This document shows positions 22,660 through 33,299 of a DNA stretch of 64,000 nucleotides, piece after piece (position 1 is the first letter of the stretch; every line of letters starts with the position of its first letter). A program made the translations under genes and the position numbers. The DNA comes from Bettongia penicillata ogilbyi (Eukaryota; Chordata; Mammalia; Diprotodontia; Potoroidae): assembly GCA_023548195.1 (NCBI GenBank), contig JAJHZJ010000399.1, positions 9,332,600-9,396,599 on the forward strand, given 5' to 3'. The notes beneath the pieces are model-generated. The model searched no databases. It had not been told where the DNA came from and saw nothing but the letters and a program-made list of their open reading frames with translations.

Positions 22660-22935
22660 CTTGGTGAAAGGAACTCCAGAATTTGGAATTAAGAGAACAT
22701 GAATCCCAATCACAGCTCTGCCATTTACAGTTTGTGTAATGTTAGGTAAATCACTCAACCTCTCTTGGCTAAGATCATCAGTAAAATAAAGAGGTTGGAA
22801 TAGGTGTTTTCTAAAATCCCTTCCAGTTCTTAATTCTGTGATATTATCTATGACCTCTAAAGTTCTCATCAGCTCTAAACATGATTCAAGATGACTTTTA
22901 AGGTCCCTTCCAATCCTTAAGATTCTATGATCTTG
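22660..22935 (+). repeat. MIR-related SINE
   Basis: It has 'ctctgccatttacagtttgtgtaatgttaggtaaatcactcaacctctct' and tail motifs 'cccttccagttctt' and 'aggtcccttccaatccttaagattctatgat'. Confidence 0.7.
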
Positions 22936-23414
22936 ATCTGGGATCTTATTGCTTAGATCCTACCCTGGGCTCCTAGGCTTCTAAGGGTGAACTTTTGCCA
23001 TTTCTAGCTCAGCATCTGTCCCCCACCCACTCACCCCCCTGCCCTACGTATACACCTGTTTCCTGGTCATCTTCACATTATTCTCCTGTCTTGACTCTCT
23101 CGGAAAAGGTACTCCAATGATCCACACATCCACTGATTAAGAAGCTCTGGGCTTCTGGTAGTATACATTCACCATTTTTAGACTGAATCAGACCCCCATG
23201 AAGCTGTTCCGGAGCCATCTTTATGACACACACATGACGTGCTTGACCTACTCCCCCTCCCTGCCCCTTGGCTTTGTAGTTTACCTCTTGCTGTCATGAA
23301 ATCAGTACTACTATTCTTGGAAAAGATGTACCAAATCATTTACTCTGACTACATTTAATATCCCTGTAAATTCCTTAGTCAAAAAATCTCTCCCTGGCCA
23401 TGACTCCCCTCTAC

Positions 23415-23525
23415 ATTAGAATATAAACTTCTTGAGGACAGGGATTGTCTTGGTTTTTCTACTTATCTCTCTGGTGCCTAGCCCAGTGTCTGGCGTAAGT
23501 GCTCAGTAAATACTTTTTCTTTCTC
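23415..23525 (+). repeat. L2-type 3' end
   Basis: It reads 'aacttcttgaggacagggattgtcttgg', 'ctctggtgcctagcccagtgtctggcgtaagtgctcagtaaatac'. A good L2 terminus. Confidence 0.75.
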
Positions 23526-23529
23526 TCAC

Positions 23530-26060
23530 TTGTGATACTTTCTATGACTTCCCTGTTAGGGAAGGTTTAATTTTCATCAGTGAAATGGTTATAAAACAAA
23601 GTTTAGTGCCTTATGAGCTTAGTAGAATGGGAGGATTACTGAGATGATGTCAGCTGAGTTTTTGAGAGGAAAGATGCAGAGCACTGACAGTAATGATAGT
23701 GACGAAAACCTCATTCAGCCCTCACACAGTATAATCACTTCTTTCACTGTGGGATGCCAAAACTATAAGAGATACTATTTAATATTTCAATCAGTACCAA
23801 GAATGATTATTTTAATATCCCTGGAAACTGAGTAACAAAAGCAACTTGAGATTACTCAGAAAGCAATTTCCACAAACTAGAATCACAATGAAAACATCTT
23901 AACATCTTAAAATCATGATAGTTGTGTTGACCAGAGATCAGATAAAAGCCATTTAATTGCTAACAACATGATGCACTGTGAAACTAGAGGATGGCTGCCA
24001 TCTGTCAGCTCTTTCCAGTTTTGCTCTTGGTTCAGAAAAGTACCATTTAAGGGTACTTTCCCCTCCTTCTCTTCTCTCATGGGAAATTCACAGACAAAAA
24101 AGATGTCAGCTGGTTTATAAAACAATTCTCCCTTTGAAGACTGAACTCTGCCAAAATCTGTCACTGAACTTCCCAATTCCATTCTGGCTACATGTCATTC
24201 ATTTGTTCCTGTCTATAGTATACAGTGCTTTGAATTTAAATCCTTTGAATCAAACTCATCATTTTTAAAGGTGCCTCCTCCTCACATAAAGGGAGCAGCA
24301 TGAAAGGGAGGATTTCTCTTCTGCAAGAATATTTAAAAAATCAAATAAAATGATATTCTAATTATTGTAAGCAGTCAAATTTCTCCTGGGGATCAGATCC
24401 ACAGAGGTAGATAGAATGAATATGAAAACCAAAGCAAAAATTTTAGTCACTATAGTATGAGTATATAGAATTGGAGAGAGATGTACTGCTTCACCTTGGT
24501 CACCCTTCCATCTCTACAATCACTGCTTCTCATTTTCATTGGCATCACTGTCACCAGCAGAGATAGCAATGTGGAGATGGGAATGGTGGGAGGATGCTTT
24601 AGGCAGGCTCCAGGCTTCTCTGAGAACTGCAAACAGTGTCACAGCAGGTTGGATCTACTTTTCTCACACAATAGGGCCAACCCACTAAGTTAAGTTCCTT
24701 TTCTAAGTGAGGAGAAATGCCTGGTATTTTTGTCTCTTCTCTAACCATCCAATCTATATCAGATCCATTCCAATGGGAAGAGTTACTCATGTGAAAGAAA
24801 AGGAAAATGCCCTTTCATTTCATCCCTGAGACATCCCTGTGTACTTCTCCCTCTCTTCTGGGGTGCCCCCCACCCCAGGCACAGTAACACTGTATGATCT
24901 CAGGGGTTAAAAGTCATCTTTTTGGACATCATTTTGAACAGTTTGGGCTCTTAAGAAATAAGTGGAAATGGGAAAATACATACTTGCAATTAATGGAAAG
25001 GAAAAAGTTATGCTCCCTTAGGCTTGGTACCAAATCAAGGAGAGTCAGTTCCTAAGAATGTACCCAAGGGATGAAAAGCTCAAGTTTTTGGCATATTTCG
25101 AAGGAATAAAACTTAGTGTGCAGCTACAATGTATAATTGACATTTTTCCTGCAGTAGATCCCACAGCATGTTTTCCACTAATATTTTACTTATCCATTTT
25201 AGATCTTCGCAAGAAAAGCAACAAAGTTGATTTGCTAATTAAAAAAATCTTTTTTTACATGTAAGTTTGTCTTGTCAGTGATTTCCCTGAAATTAAGTGG
25301 TTTGAACTGAGGGAAGAAAATAAGACATTTGTATTTGTTGAATTTTAAAAAGACTGATTTAAAAAATTTTTTTTGGGGGGGGTCTGTCATTTTTACGATT
25401 GAAAGATCTGAACTATATTTATCTTGTTTTAAAGCCCCCTTTCTAGATCAAGGTATGGTGCAAACAAAATAATAAAACATTCAATACCTCTTGTCCCTCC
25501 AAAAAAAAAAAAAAAAGGCCTTGTTTCTCTTTCATGGAAAAATATGGTAAGCAGAGAATAACTAATTTTCTGTAGTATGAAGTGAACCAGCAGAGGGCGC
25601 CCCAAAGATTTTAGAAATGAACAATCCAGCCCTTAAATGCTTGAAATGAAAATTTAAAGTCAAAGATCTTGAACACGGCAGAAGGTAATGGAATGCTAAA
25701 AATGAGATATCTTTGCAATTTCTCTTAGAAGGGGAGAACGGAAAAAAAAATCCAGACACAGAAAATAAACATAAGATTGGGGGGAGACGGTAGATGGAGG
25801 ATGAAGCATTTTCTTAGCATTTCTTATCAAGTTAAACAAGTTCACTACTTCAGCACCTCTACCCATACATTTATAGTGAATATAGAGGGATGATGTTTTA
25901 CTAATAATGAGAAACATCATCAAAGAAGGAATGAGAAAGCACCTCAAAATCTCTGAAGTTTTTGTACATTGATATTCAATCTTATATAACTTTTCCACAA
26001 GAGAAGTACAAAGTAATGATGTTGAGATGAAGTGAGAGAGGAAGCAATCAGTTAGCAGAT
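23530..26060. other. Intronic unique sequence between the two Ig4 exons
   Basis: Mostly AT-rich unique sequence with short homopolymers (A-run at 25,500-25,517). The CTCF core at 25,587-25,600 is the only specific signal I see. The open frames here are unsupported. Confidence 0.5.
25587..25600 (+). promoter_or_regulatory. CTCF-core motif in PALLD intron
   Basis: The 14-mer CCAGCAGAGGGCGC matches the vertebrate CTCF core consensus (CCASYAGRKGGCRS) at every position. It lies on the plus strand, about 460 bp upstream (in gene sense: higher coordinate is 5') of nothing coding and 460 bp 3' of the Ig4 first exon at 26,064-26,196. Occupancy is not shown by sequence alone. Confidence 0.55.
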
Positions 26061-26063
26061 TAC

Positions 26064-26196
26064 CTTGCAATCCATTCGGCAGAGTTTTCCTTCTTGGACA
26101 GTTAGGTCTCCAGGTGCCTGCAAGAAGTGAGGTCTGAAAAATCGTTCTTGAATTGGTTCATTTTCATCTCCGCTGTCTCGCGATCTAGATCGGGGT
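26064..26196 (-). CDS. PALLD: PALLD exon: linker and N-terminal part of Ig4
   Basis: A 133-nt exon. The first base completes the Arg codon split from the preceding exon; then 44 codons to a phase-0 end. The acceptor AG is at 26,197-26,198 (TTTCAAAG) and the donor GT at 26,062-26,063 (gtaatc). It encodes PRSRSRDSGDENEPIQERFF, then RPHFLQAPGDLTVQEGKLCR and MDCK. The first part finishes the Ser/Arg linker and turns acidic. Ig4 starts at FFRPHFLQAP and includes the B-strand Cys (CRMDC). Ig4-Ig5 of palladin bind ezrin (established knowledge). Confidence 0.95.
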
Positions 26197-26394
26197 CTTT
26201 GAAACAGGGTACATAGGTTTCAGCTCTCTTATTTTTTTTTTTTTTTGTCACAATAGATACGCTGGTACATAGGTCCATTTTTTAATCTCATTTTTTTGGC
26301 AACCAATAAGGGAATAAAAAAAATCATTAGAAACTATTATTTCATTTGGGAATAAATCCTGAACTTAAGGGTATATGCACTGCAGTAGGCCTTA

Positions 26395-26505
26395 AAATCA
26401 GCTGGAAAGAACCTTAGAGACAGGCTGGAACAACCTTCCTCCTTTTGCAGCTGAGGAAACTGAGGCTCAGAAACATTAAATGACTTGCCCAAGCTATTTT
26501 AAAAT
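26395..26505 (-). repeat. MIR-type fragment
   Basis: It reads 'cctccttttgcagctgaggaaactgaggctcagaaacattaaatgacttgcccaagct', the reverse MIR core. Confidence 0.7.
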
Positions 26506-26609
26506 TTTTTTTGAAGTGCTAAATACCAAATAAATGCCCATACATCCATATACATGATAGAACAGAAAAAAGATTATACATGAAATTCTGAAGGTCTCTA
26601 TAATATACA

Positions 26610-27300
26610 GCTTTCTTTTCTTTTTTTTTCACATTTATTTTATTTTTAATTTATGGAATAAAGCAAACATTTTCATAATATAGCATAATAAAAAAGATGA
26701 ATGCACATAAAACTGAATATCTGTTATATACAATTTGTTTCTATTTTTAACTATATAATACCAGTTATTGTGTAAATTTGATTTTTTTCTCCTTTTTCTT
26801 CCCTCTCCATGGCTATCATTAGACTCATGTAGGTATGTGTGTGTATGTGTGTATGTATTATGTAAAATTATTCTATACATACTTGTATCTATCAGTTCTT
26901 TCTCTGGATGCAGAGAGTCTTTTTCATGTCATTTATAGTTAATTTGGATATTTATAATAGTCAAAATGACTTATTCACTAGAAATTGTTCATAAAACAAT
27001 ATTGCTGTTAGCATATAGAGTGTTCTCTTGGTTCTGCTGAATTCACTTTTCATTATTTCATACAAGTTTTCCTTGTTTTTCTAAGATCGTTGAACTCCTT
27101 ATTTCTTATAACACAGTAATAATATTCCACCGCAATCATATACCACAACTTGTTCAGCCCATTCTCCAATTGATAGGCAACCCTGTAATTTCCAGTTCTT
27201 TGCCACCAAAAAGAGAGCTGCTGTAAACATAAAGATTATGTAAAATATAAAAGTTCTTTTTCTTTTTACCTAATCATGTTTGTAAATAGACCTAGTACTG
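26610..27300 (-). mobile_element. Old L1 3' end, minus orientation
   Basis: It follows the same order as the other reversed L1 ends here: 'gttctttctctggatgcagagagt', 'ttctcttggttctgctgaattcac', 'tataacacagtaataatattccaccgcaatcatataccacaacttgttcagccc', 'ttctttgccaccaaaaagagagctgctgtaaa'. It diverges from the other copies, so it is an older subfamily. Confidence 0.8.
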
Positions 27301-27893
27301 GTATTGATAAACTCCTTTTGATGCAGATCAGCAATTACTCTGTAATTTTTGCTTTTCTTTTAAAGTATATAACAAATTCAACCAAAACTTTCAAAGTTGA
27401 CTTGCCTGTCTGTATTTCTGTTTGTTTGCCCAGGTAAGTAATTGGCACACCTGAGATAGGAGCCCAGCCAGGTCTTCTGACACTATAGGCACAGTTCATA
27501 CTGTTTAAATCTTGCTTGAACTTTTGCCACCTTTGGGCCTTTAAAATCATTGCAAATTCACAAGAAGGTAAATTTCTAAAATTAAGCATTATACAGGTAA
27601 CCCAAAAGTTTAAGAGTAGCGTTAAAATTTTCATAGCACCAAGACTTTTGGAACACCTTGTATAGAGTAAAATTTTCTTTTTCCAAATGAAGTAGTTTTT
27701 CTCTCTAATTCTGTGTGAGAAGTAGAAGCAGCTGTTGCCTATTAATTTGCTCCCAATTCTTTTCAATGGAAATTACTGTAACTTTCCACTGTGCTCTTAG
27801 ATTTGTGGGAAATTCAAAGTGAATATTTATTTTATGAAATTCTAACACATTTGCATTGAGGCTCATTTTGGATAAGAAGCCTGTCCTTTTCAT

Positions 27894-28130
27894 TTTTATT
27901 ATTTGTTTTCAGTCATGTCCAATTCTTCATGACCCCCTTTTTTTCTTGGCAGATACTGGAATGGTTTGCCATTTTCTTCTCTAGCTCATTTGATGGATAA
28001 GGGAAACTGAGGCAACCAGGGTTAAGTGACTTGCTCAGAGTCACACAGATACTAAATGTGAGGATTTGAATTCATGTCTTCCTGATTCCAGGCCTGACTC
28101 TCTACACATTGTACCACCTAATTGTCCCTA
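27894..28130 (-). repeat. Marsupial tRNA-derived SINE with 11-bp TSD
   Basis: A reversed SINE: 'cttggcagatactggaatggtttgccattttcttctctagctcatttgat', 'ggttaagtgacttgctcagagtcacacag', '...tgtcttcctgattccaggcc'. The direct repeat GTCCTTTTCAT flanks it at 27,883-27,893 and 28,131-28,141. Confidence 0.93.
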
Positions 28131-28156
28131 GTCCTTTTCATACTATCCTGAAAACA

Positions 28157-28157
28157 G

Positions 28158-28185
<28 letters not shown>
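28157..28185. repeat. (CA)n microsatellite
   Basis: About 14 CA units next to the SINE. Confidence 0.9.
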
Positions 28186-28189
<4 letters not shown>

Positions 28190-28947
28190 AGACATGTTTC
28201 CTTTGACTCCATGCTCACAACAACATTTACAAAAATGTCTTTTTAAAGAAAGTATACAAATCAAGAGAAATCTACCAAGGATATGTATGTGCTTTCTAGT
28301 CTTTCTCTTTTGAAAAGTCTAGTTAGAGAATTCATCCTTAGAAGCAAGATAACGTAAACTAATTTCAGAGGAGACTAAAGAAGATAGCACAAGGAAAAAT
28401 AAAGAGTCCTGCCAGGAGTCACAGTGAATTACGTTTAAGAACACAAAGAAAGAAAGCAAGAGTGGAACAAATTCAAAGTGTTCTTACTGTGACAGGCAAA
28501 TAATTGTCAGCTTGTTTATAACCCATTTATTTTTGCTCCAGGCACGGGTCTAGTTTATGAGGAAAAATACCCTTTAGGGAAGCACTGATACATATATGCA
28601 AAACAATCTCATTTATTGGAACTCTTTAAAAAAAAACATCAAATAGTACAATGAATATAAATGACCAGGGAGGCAAAAATACATTATCTTTTCATGAATA
28701 CAGGTGACTAAAGAAAGAGATGGAGAATAGGGTGAGCCTGAATTGAAACTAAAATGTTGACTTAGGCACATGGTGTGTCTATTATTCCACTGCATCCATG
28801 GCCAGAGAAATAGATTTTAATGTGAGTGGTGACAGTGATTAAAAATAAGTACAAGGATTTCAGAATAAAGTTTCAATTAAATTTGGACAGGGAAAACAAG
28901 GAGGGCTTTTCCAAATATCATAGACAAAAGCTCTGTCTGAAATATAC
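28190..28947. other. Intronic unique sequence
   Basis: Nothing recognised besides AT-rich intron. Together with 28,992-29,890 it flanks the 44-bp exon copy. Confidence 0.5.
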
Positions 28948-28991
28948 CCATCAGCCTTCCAGTACAACTCACTCGGCCCTGTCAGAGATAT
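28948..28991 (-). repeat. Exact 44-bp copy of a PALLD 3' splice site and exon start
   Basis: Bases 28,948-28,991 are identical to 30,351-30,394, in the same orientation. The copy contains the end of the intron (ATATCTCTGACAG, read on the minus strand) and the first 31 nt of the exon at 30,287-30,381. Flanking sequence on both sides is unrelated, so this is a discrete duplication. On the minus strand the exon-like part is followed at once by GTATAT, which could act as a 5' splice site, making a potential 31-nt micro-exon. Inclusion would break the reading frame. Whether it is spliced is unknown. Confidence 0.95.
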
Positions 28992-29889
28992 GCCTTATAT
29001 TTACCTAGGTTCTCTCTTCTGTCACATCCCGAGAGTTTTTTGGATCTGCTGCAAATGTATTTTTTCACAAAGGCCTTTAGACAAAATGCTTGTTGCATAG
29101 AAGACTATGGCTTCCATCTAGAACTTTTTGAGGTTGCTTTTCTGTGACAGTATCTATTTTATATAGGTTGGGCTATTGGCCCTTTAAAGAGGCAGAGAGC
29201 CCATTCTTGGTACCTACTTACTACCTGAGTTATAAAAGATTCATTCAATTGGGGAATTAGTGTTGGAGGTTTTAGCATCATTCCCTTTGCTCTGAGGAAA
29301 AGCCTTTCTGACCTAGCCTGACTGCCCACATAAATGAGGGGATAGAGCATTTTATCTGAATTACATCCTTTATAATAGCTTCTATCCCACTTATTGTGGG
29401 AAGAGTTAAACAGAAGTTGCCTGCAACATCTCATAGTAAAATTAAACAATATTGAAGGGGTATGTTAAATATATTTCCTCCCTGGCATAATTATGATCAA
29501 TAGGAATTCCACCAAAACCTCCAACACTAACTCCTCGTAAAATGGATTTCTTTTTTTGCAAGGAAGCCAAATCAGTGATAATTTTGAAAATGATTTCTCT
29601 GCTCTTTTAAAGGGAAGTCACTTAACCTCTGTGTGCTCAAAGCAACCCCATAGGACTTGTATGTGAACTCATAGGCTGTACTGTTAGAAGGAGTTCCATC
29701 CCTGATGTAATCAGAGATCTTTCCTGTATTTTTGTCATTAAATGAAGGAATCCTAAGACAGCACCTTATAGATGCATCTAATGATCAACTTCTTGGAGAG
29801 AAAGCCATGAACTTCCTCACTTTTTCAAATCAAATTGACATATATTTGCTTATGAGAATAACAGGATCATAGCTTCAGAGTTGGAAAGA

Positions 29890-30050
29890 ATTGCATTTAA
29901 AGGATACTGAGTCCATTTTACAGATGACAGAACTTGGGCCCAAAGAGAATGTCCAAGGTCACACAGGTAGAGAGACAAGAGCCAGGATCTAGACCTAGGG
30001 GTCTCAGACTTAAAAACCCAGTGCCTTCATGTATTGTGCTATGTACAGAA
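29890..30050 (-). repeat. MIR-type SINE
   Basis: It reads 'ggatactgagtccattttacagatgacagaact', 'ccaaggtcacacaggtagagag', 'gatctagacctaggggtctcagact'. Reversed MIR. Confidence 0.7.
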
Positions 30051-30286
30051 TTTCTTTTCTCTCTACCAAGCCCTAGGAAAATTAGACAGGTTTTCAATAC
30101 TGGATAGATAAACTTTATCTTGACCCATAACATCCTGTAAAGAAATACAAGAAAGGTGTTAAATGTAAACATCTCCAGTATGTACTGACTGTCTTCTGAA
30201 TGTGTTCTGTCTTGGAGTCTAACCATGATCCTGGTGGTGTTTTTTTTATTGTTACAGTATCTATGCACAAGAAATAAATAAGATAC

Positions 30287-30381
30287 CTTCTGACATGTGG
30301 CTGGCCTGAGGGAGAACGAGGACTGCGGCCTCTCTGGTTGACAGCCTGTACCATCAGCCTTCCAGTACAACTCACTCGGCC
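30287..30381 (-). CDS. PALLD: PALLD exon: end of Ig3 and Ser/Arg/Pro linker
   Basis: A 95-nt exon, entering in phase 0 and leaving two bases of a split Arg codon. The acceptor AG is at 30,382-30,383 (TCTCTGACAG) and the donor GT at 30,285-30,286 (gtatct). It encodes GRVSCTGRLMVQ, the last strand of Ig3, then AVNQRGRSPRSPSGQPHVR, a basic linker with repeated R-S-P motifs suited to proline-directed kinases (inference). The first 31 nt of this exon, plus 13 nt of the intron in front of it, recur exactly at 28,948-28,991 in the next intron (see findings). Its length is not a multiple of three, so skipping it would shift the frame. Confidence 0.95.
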
Positions 30382-30384
30382 CTG

Positions 30385-31860
30385 TCAGAGATATTAGGAA
30401 AATAAAAAGGGAGGAGAAAAATGGTTCAGAATTGAATACTTTCATTGCCAATTGCCCCTATATTTCTTAACCAGCTTTCATCATTCTTGGTTTCAACAAG
30501 ACATTTTATAGTAGATCAGCCTATAATGTTAACAACAACTCACCTTTTCCAGGAAAGTATTTCCCCCCAGGGATAAGGAAAATTTTGGAGCCCACTGATG
30601 TGATGAGCGCCCCCTCCTTTTTCTGAGGATTTGATAATATTGGCTGTTGATTTAGCTTTTCAGAGCAAGAAAAAACACAGTGTTCTTTCTGAGGTCTTTT
30701 TCTTTTTGTGTTCTGGCTCGGCATCTGGTGTCTACTCTTACTGTTTGCCTGAGCTGTATATAAACATTAGGACAGCTTTTGATGAATTAGAAAATCAATT
30801 ACAATTATTGCTGCCTGGACTGTTGCTAATCAATACCTAAGTTAACAAATGGTACCAATGGAAAAAAAGGAAGGAGGAGAGAAGGAAAGGGAGGGAGATA
30901 CATTTCCTTTACATTTTTATGTGTCTCAATGATTTCTGAGGCCTTCATATGACATGTTTGGATATGATCTTGTATTGATGTTACATCTATGGCTTGTCAC
31001 AGATTCCAAAATAAAAACTGGAACATTCTAATCCCTCTTCTGTTCTTCCTGGGAGCACCTTTCTCTAATCCCAGTAATTTTCAAATTGCATGACCAAGGG
31101 CATCACTTCCAAAGCTATTAAATATTGGTACGGTATAATTAGAATTTTGTGAGAAGTTTCTTTGCAAATGGTATTGTATCTGGAATTTTGCCTTCTTGTA
31201 ACATCATAGTCTCATCCAAGAGTGTAGCCTTTTTAAGGATTTTTATCACTAGGAGTTAAATAACTATAAAAATGGATCTGCTTACAGATAATGGCCAACT
31301 TACTGGGAAAAATAGTTTTTATCTGCTAAGTTCTTTAGGGCATTTATGAAACTGGTAGAAAGCTTTAATGTAGCTACCAAATAATATGGATTAGAAATTC
31401 CTAGTCTACCATCTCTGAATTTCTTCACTCATCAAACTCTTATCCAGAGTAGTTAGCCAGGTTAGCAAATGATTTCTTTCTTCCTCATGTCTGAGTCCAC
31501 TGCCTCTTCCCTCCTCCATGAACATGCACGAAATTACAGCTCCATTTGATTGTGGGCTCCTTGAAAGCAGGGATGTCTTTTACCTCTCTGGTGTCAGGGA
31601 GGCATTTCTTTTTTCTGAGTAGCTGACTCTAAGAGTCCCTGTGGGAGCAGGATTAAAAGTGGAAGAGACTAGAGGAGCAATGCCAATTTTAACCATTCAG
31701 ATCTCTGAGGGTTCTCTAGACCTGGACTTCCTTTAAGGAAACTGCTATAAAAGCAAAAGCACATTAAGATAACTATATAATATGGTTCCCCACAATCCTT
31801 ATGTTCCTTATGCAACACTCAGAAAAGCACAGTGTCTAGAACAATGGAGGGGCTAGTCTT
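30385..31860. other. Intronic unique sequence
   Basis: No gene seen. There is a short L2-like tail near 31,545-31,600 and a CTCF-like core on the minus strand near 30,604-30,617 (AGGGGGCGC). Confidence 0.45.
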
Positions 31861-31869
31861 GCCATATTG

Positions 31870-32370
31870 CCACATATCTGGAGGTTGATGTTCAATTTTG
31901 GGTACCACAGACTACCAGAGACATCAACAAGCTGGATTTCATCCAAAGGATAATGGCCTTGAGAGACAGAAGAATCAATGAGAAATGGCTGATGAAATTT
32001 GGGGTATTTAGCTTCAAGAGAAAAAAAAAGACGTAAGGGAAACATGGTAGTTGACTCTGAAAATGTGAAGGGCTGACATCTATAAAAGAGAATAGATTTA
32101 TTCTATGTTGCTCCAGGGGACAGAACTAAGACTAACAGGGAAAAGTTATAGGAAGGCAGATTTCAGATCAAAATGACTTTCTTAAAATCAAAGCTGTACA
32201 GAAATGTAATGGACTGCTGTGTGAGATAGGACACCACAACAACAAGTGCTCAAACCCAAACTGGATGACCCAATCTCATGGATGGAGTAGACGACATTAC
32301 TGAACTAGATGAAAGATTAAATCAGACAATCTCTAAGGTCACTTTCAACTCTGAATCAATGATTCTATAA
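31870..32370 (+). repeat. CR1/L3 LINE 3' end
   Basis: It reads 'gttcaattttgggtaccacag', 'tggggtatttagcttcaagagaa', 'atgttgctccaggggacagaactaagac', 'gaggcagatttcagatc', 'aatggactgctgtgtgagat', ending 'ctaaggtcactttcaactctgaatcaatgattctat'. This is the classic order of the CR1/L3 3' end. Confidence 0.8.
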
Positions 32371-32579
32371 GACTCTGCTTGCTTTCTTTTCAACCTTTTA
32401 AAAGATCTGTAGTTATGCAGTACTCTTAACAACACTTGGCTGTTCTGCCTTGGGTCTGTAAGGGCTATTTCATCTTCTGAAATTCTACCAGAACACTTAA
32501 AAACACAGAGGTAGTTGGTCATCTTGCTGTACGGCAGAGTCTTCATTATCCATAGCAAACGGGATTTTGGATACCTGGC

Positions 32580-33260
32580 AGAAGTCAAACTTTGTATAGT
32601 AAGGAACAACACAGAATTTCCTCAGTTGTATCCAACCTAGATAGGATCTCCATCATTACATACTTGAGCCTCTACTTCAAGGAGGGGGAATCCACTAGCT
32701 CCCAGCACAGTCCATTCCACTTTTGAAGAGCTTTAATTGTGAAGTTTTCCTGGCATAAAAGCACAAATTCTCCTCCTTTCAACTTTTATCCATTGTTCAC
32801 AGATACTACCTTCTAGATCCAAAATGAACAAGTCTTAACAGAGATTATAACAAATTGATGTAGTAGAAAGAAAGCTGGATCTGGAGTCTGAGGATGTAGG
32901 TTTCAATATTGGGTCTACCACATACTAAGTAAATGACCTTGGGCAAATTATTTCGCCTCTCTGGGTCTCAATTTACTTACTTTTAAAATGAGGGAATCGT
33001 ATCAGGTAACCTCAGACATAACTTTGAGCTCTAAATCTATGACCCTAGATGTCTAATGCTTCTTCCACATTAACAGCCCTTCAAATACTTGAAGAGATCT
33101 ATCACATTTCCCCTGAGTCTTTCCTTCTCCAGGCTTAAATACTCCTGGTTCTTTCAGTTGATCTTTATTTAATATAGATTCAATGCCCTTCTTCATCATA
33201 CTGGTTATCCTCCTCTAGTTGCTCTCCAGATCAATTTCCTTCTTAATCTCTCAGTTTGGT
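32580..33260 (-). repeat. CR1/L3 fragment split by a SINE
   Basis: 32,590-32,850 and 33,060-33,260 are antisense CR1/L3 pieces ('cacttttgaagagctttaattgtgaagttttcc', 'cttcaaatacttgaagagatctatcacatttcccctgagtc'). They are interrupted by a plus-strand MIR-related SINE at about 32,860-33,055 ('gatctggagtctgag', 'tgaccttgggcaaattatttcgcctctctgggtct'). Confidence 0.7.
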
Positions 33261-33299
33261 AAATATATGGATGTATACCATGGATTGACATTAAATTTG

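Noticed and set aside
28826..29008. Plus-strand 60-codon frame covering the 44-bp copy
   Set aside because: Wrong strand relative to PALLD, with no domain; only the exact duplication itself is of interest.
29918..30451. 177-codon minus-strand open frame covering a PALLD exon
   Set aside because: It reads the linker exon in the wrong frame and runs through its splice sites into intron and a MIR element; a shadow of the real exon.
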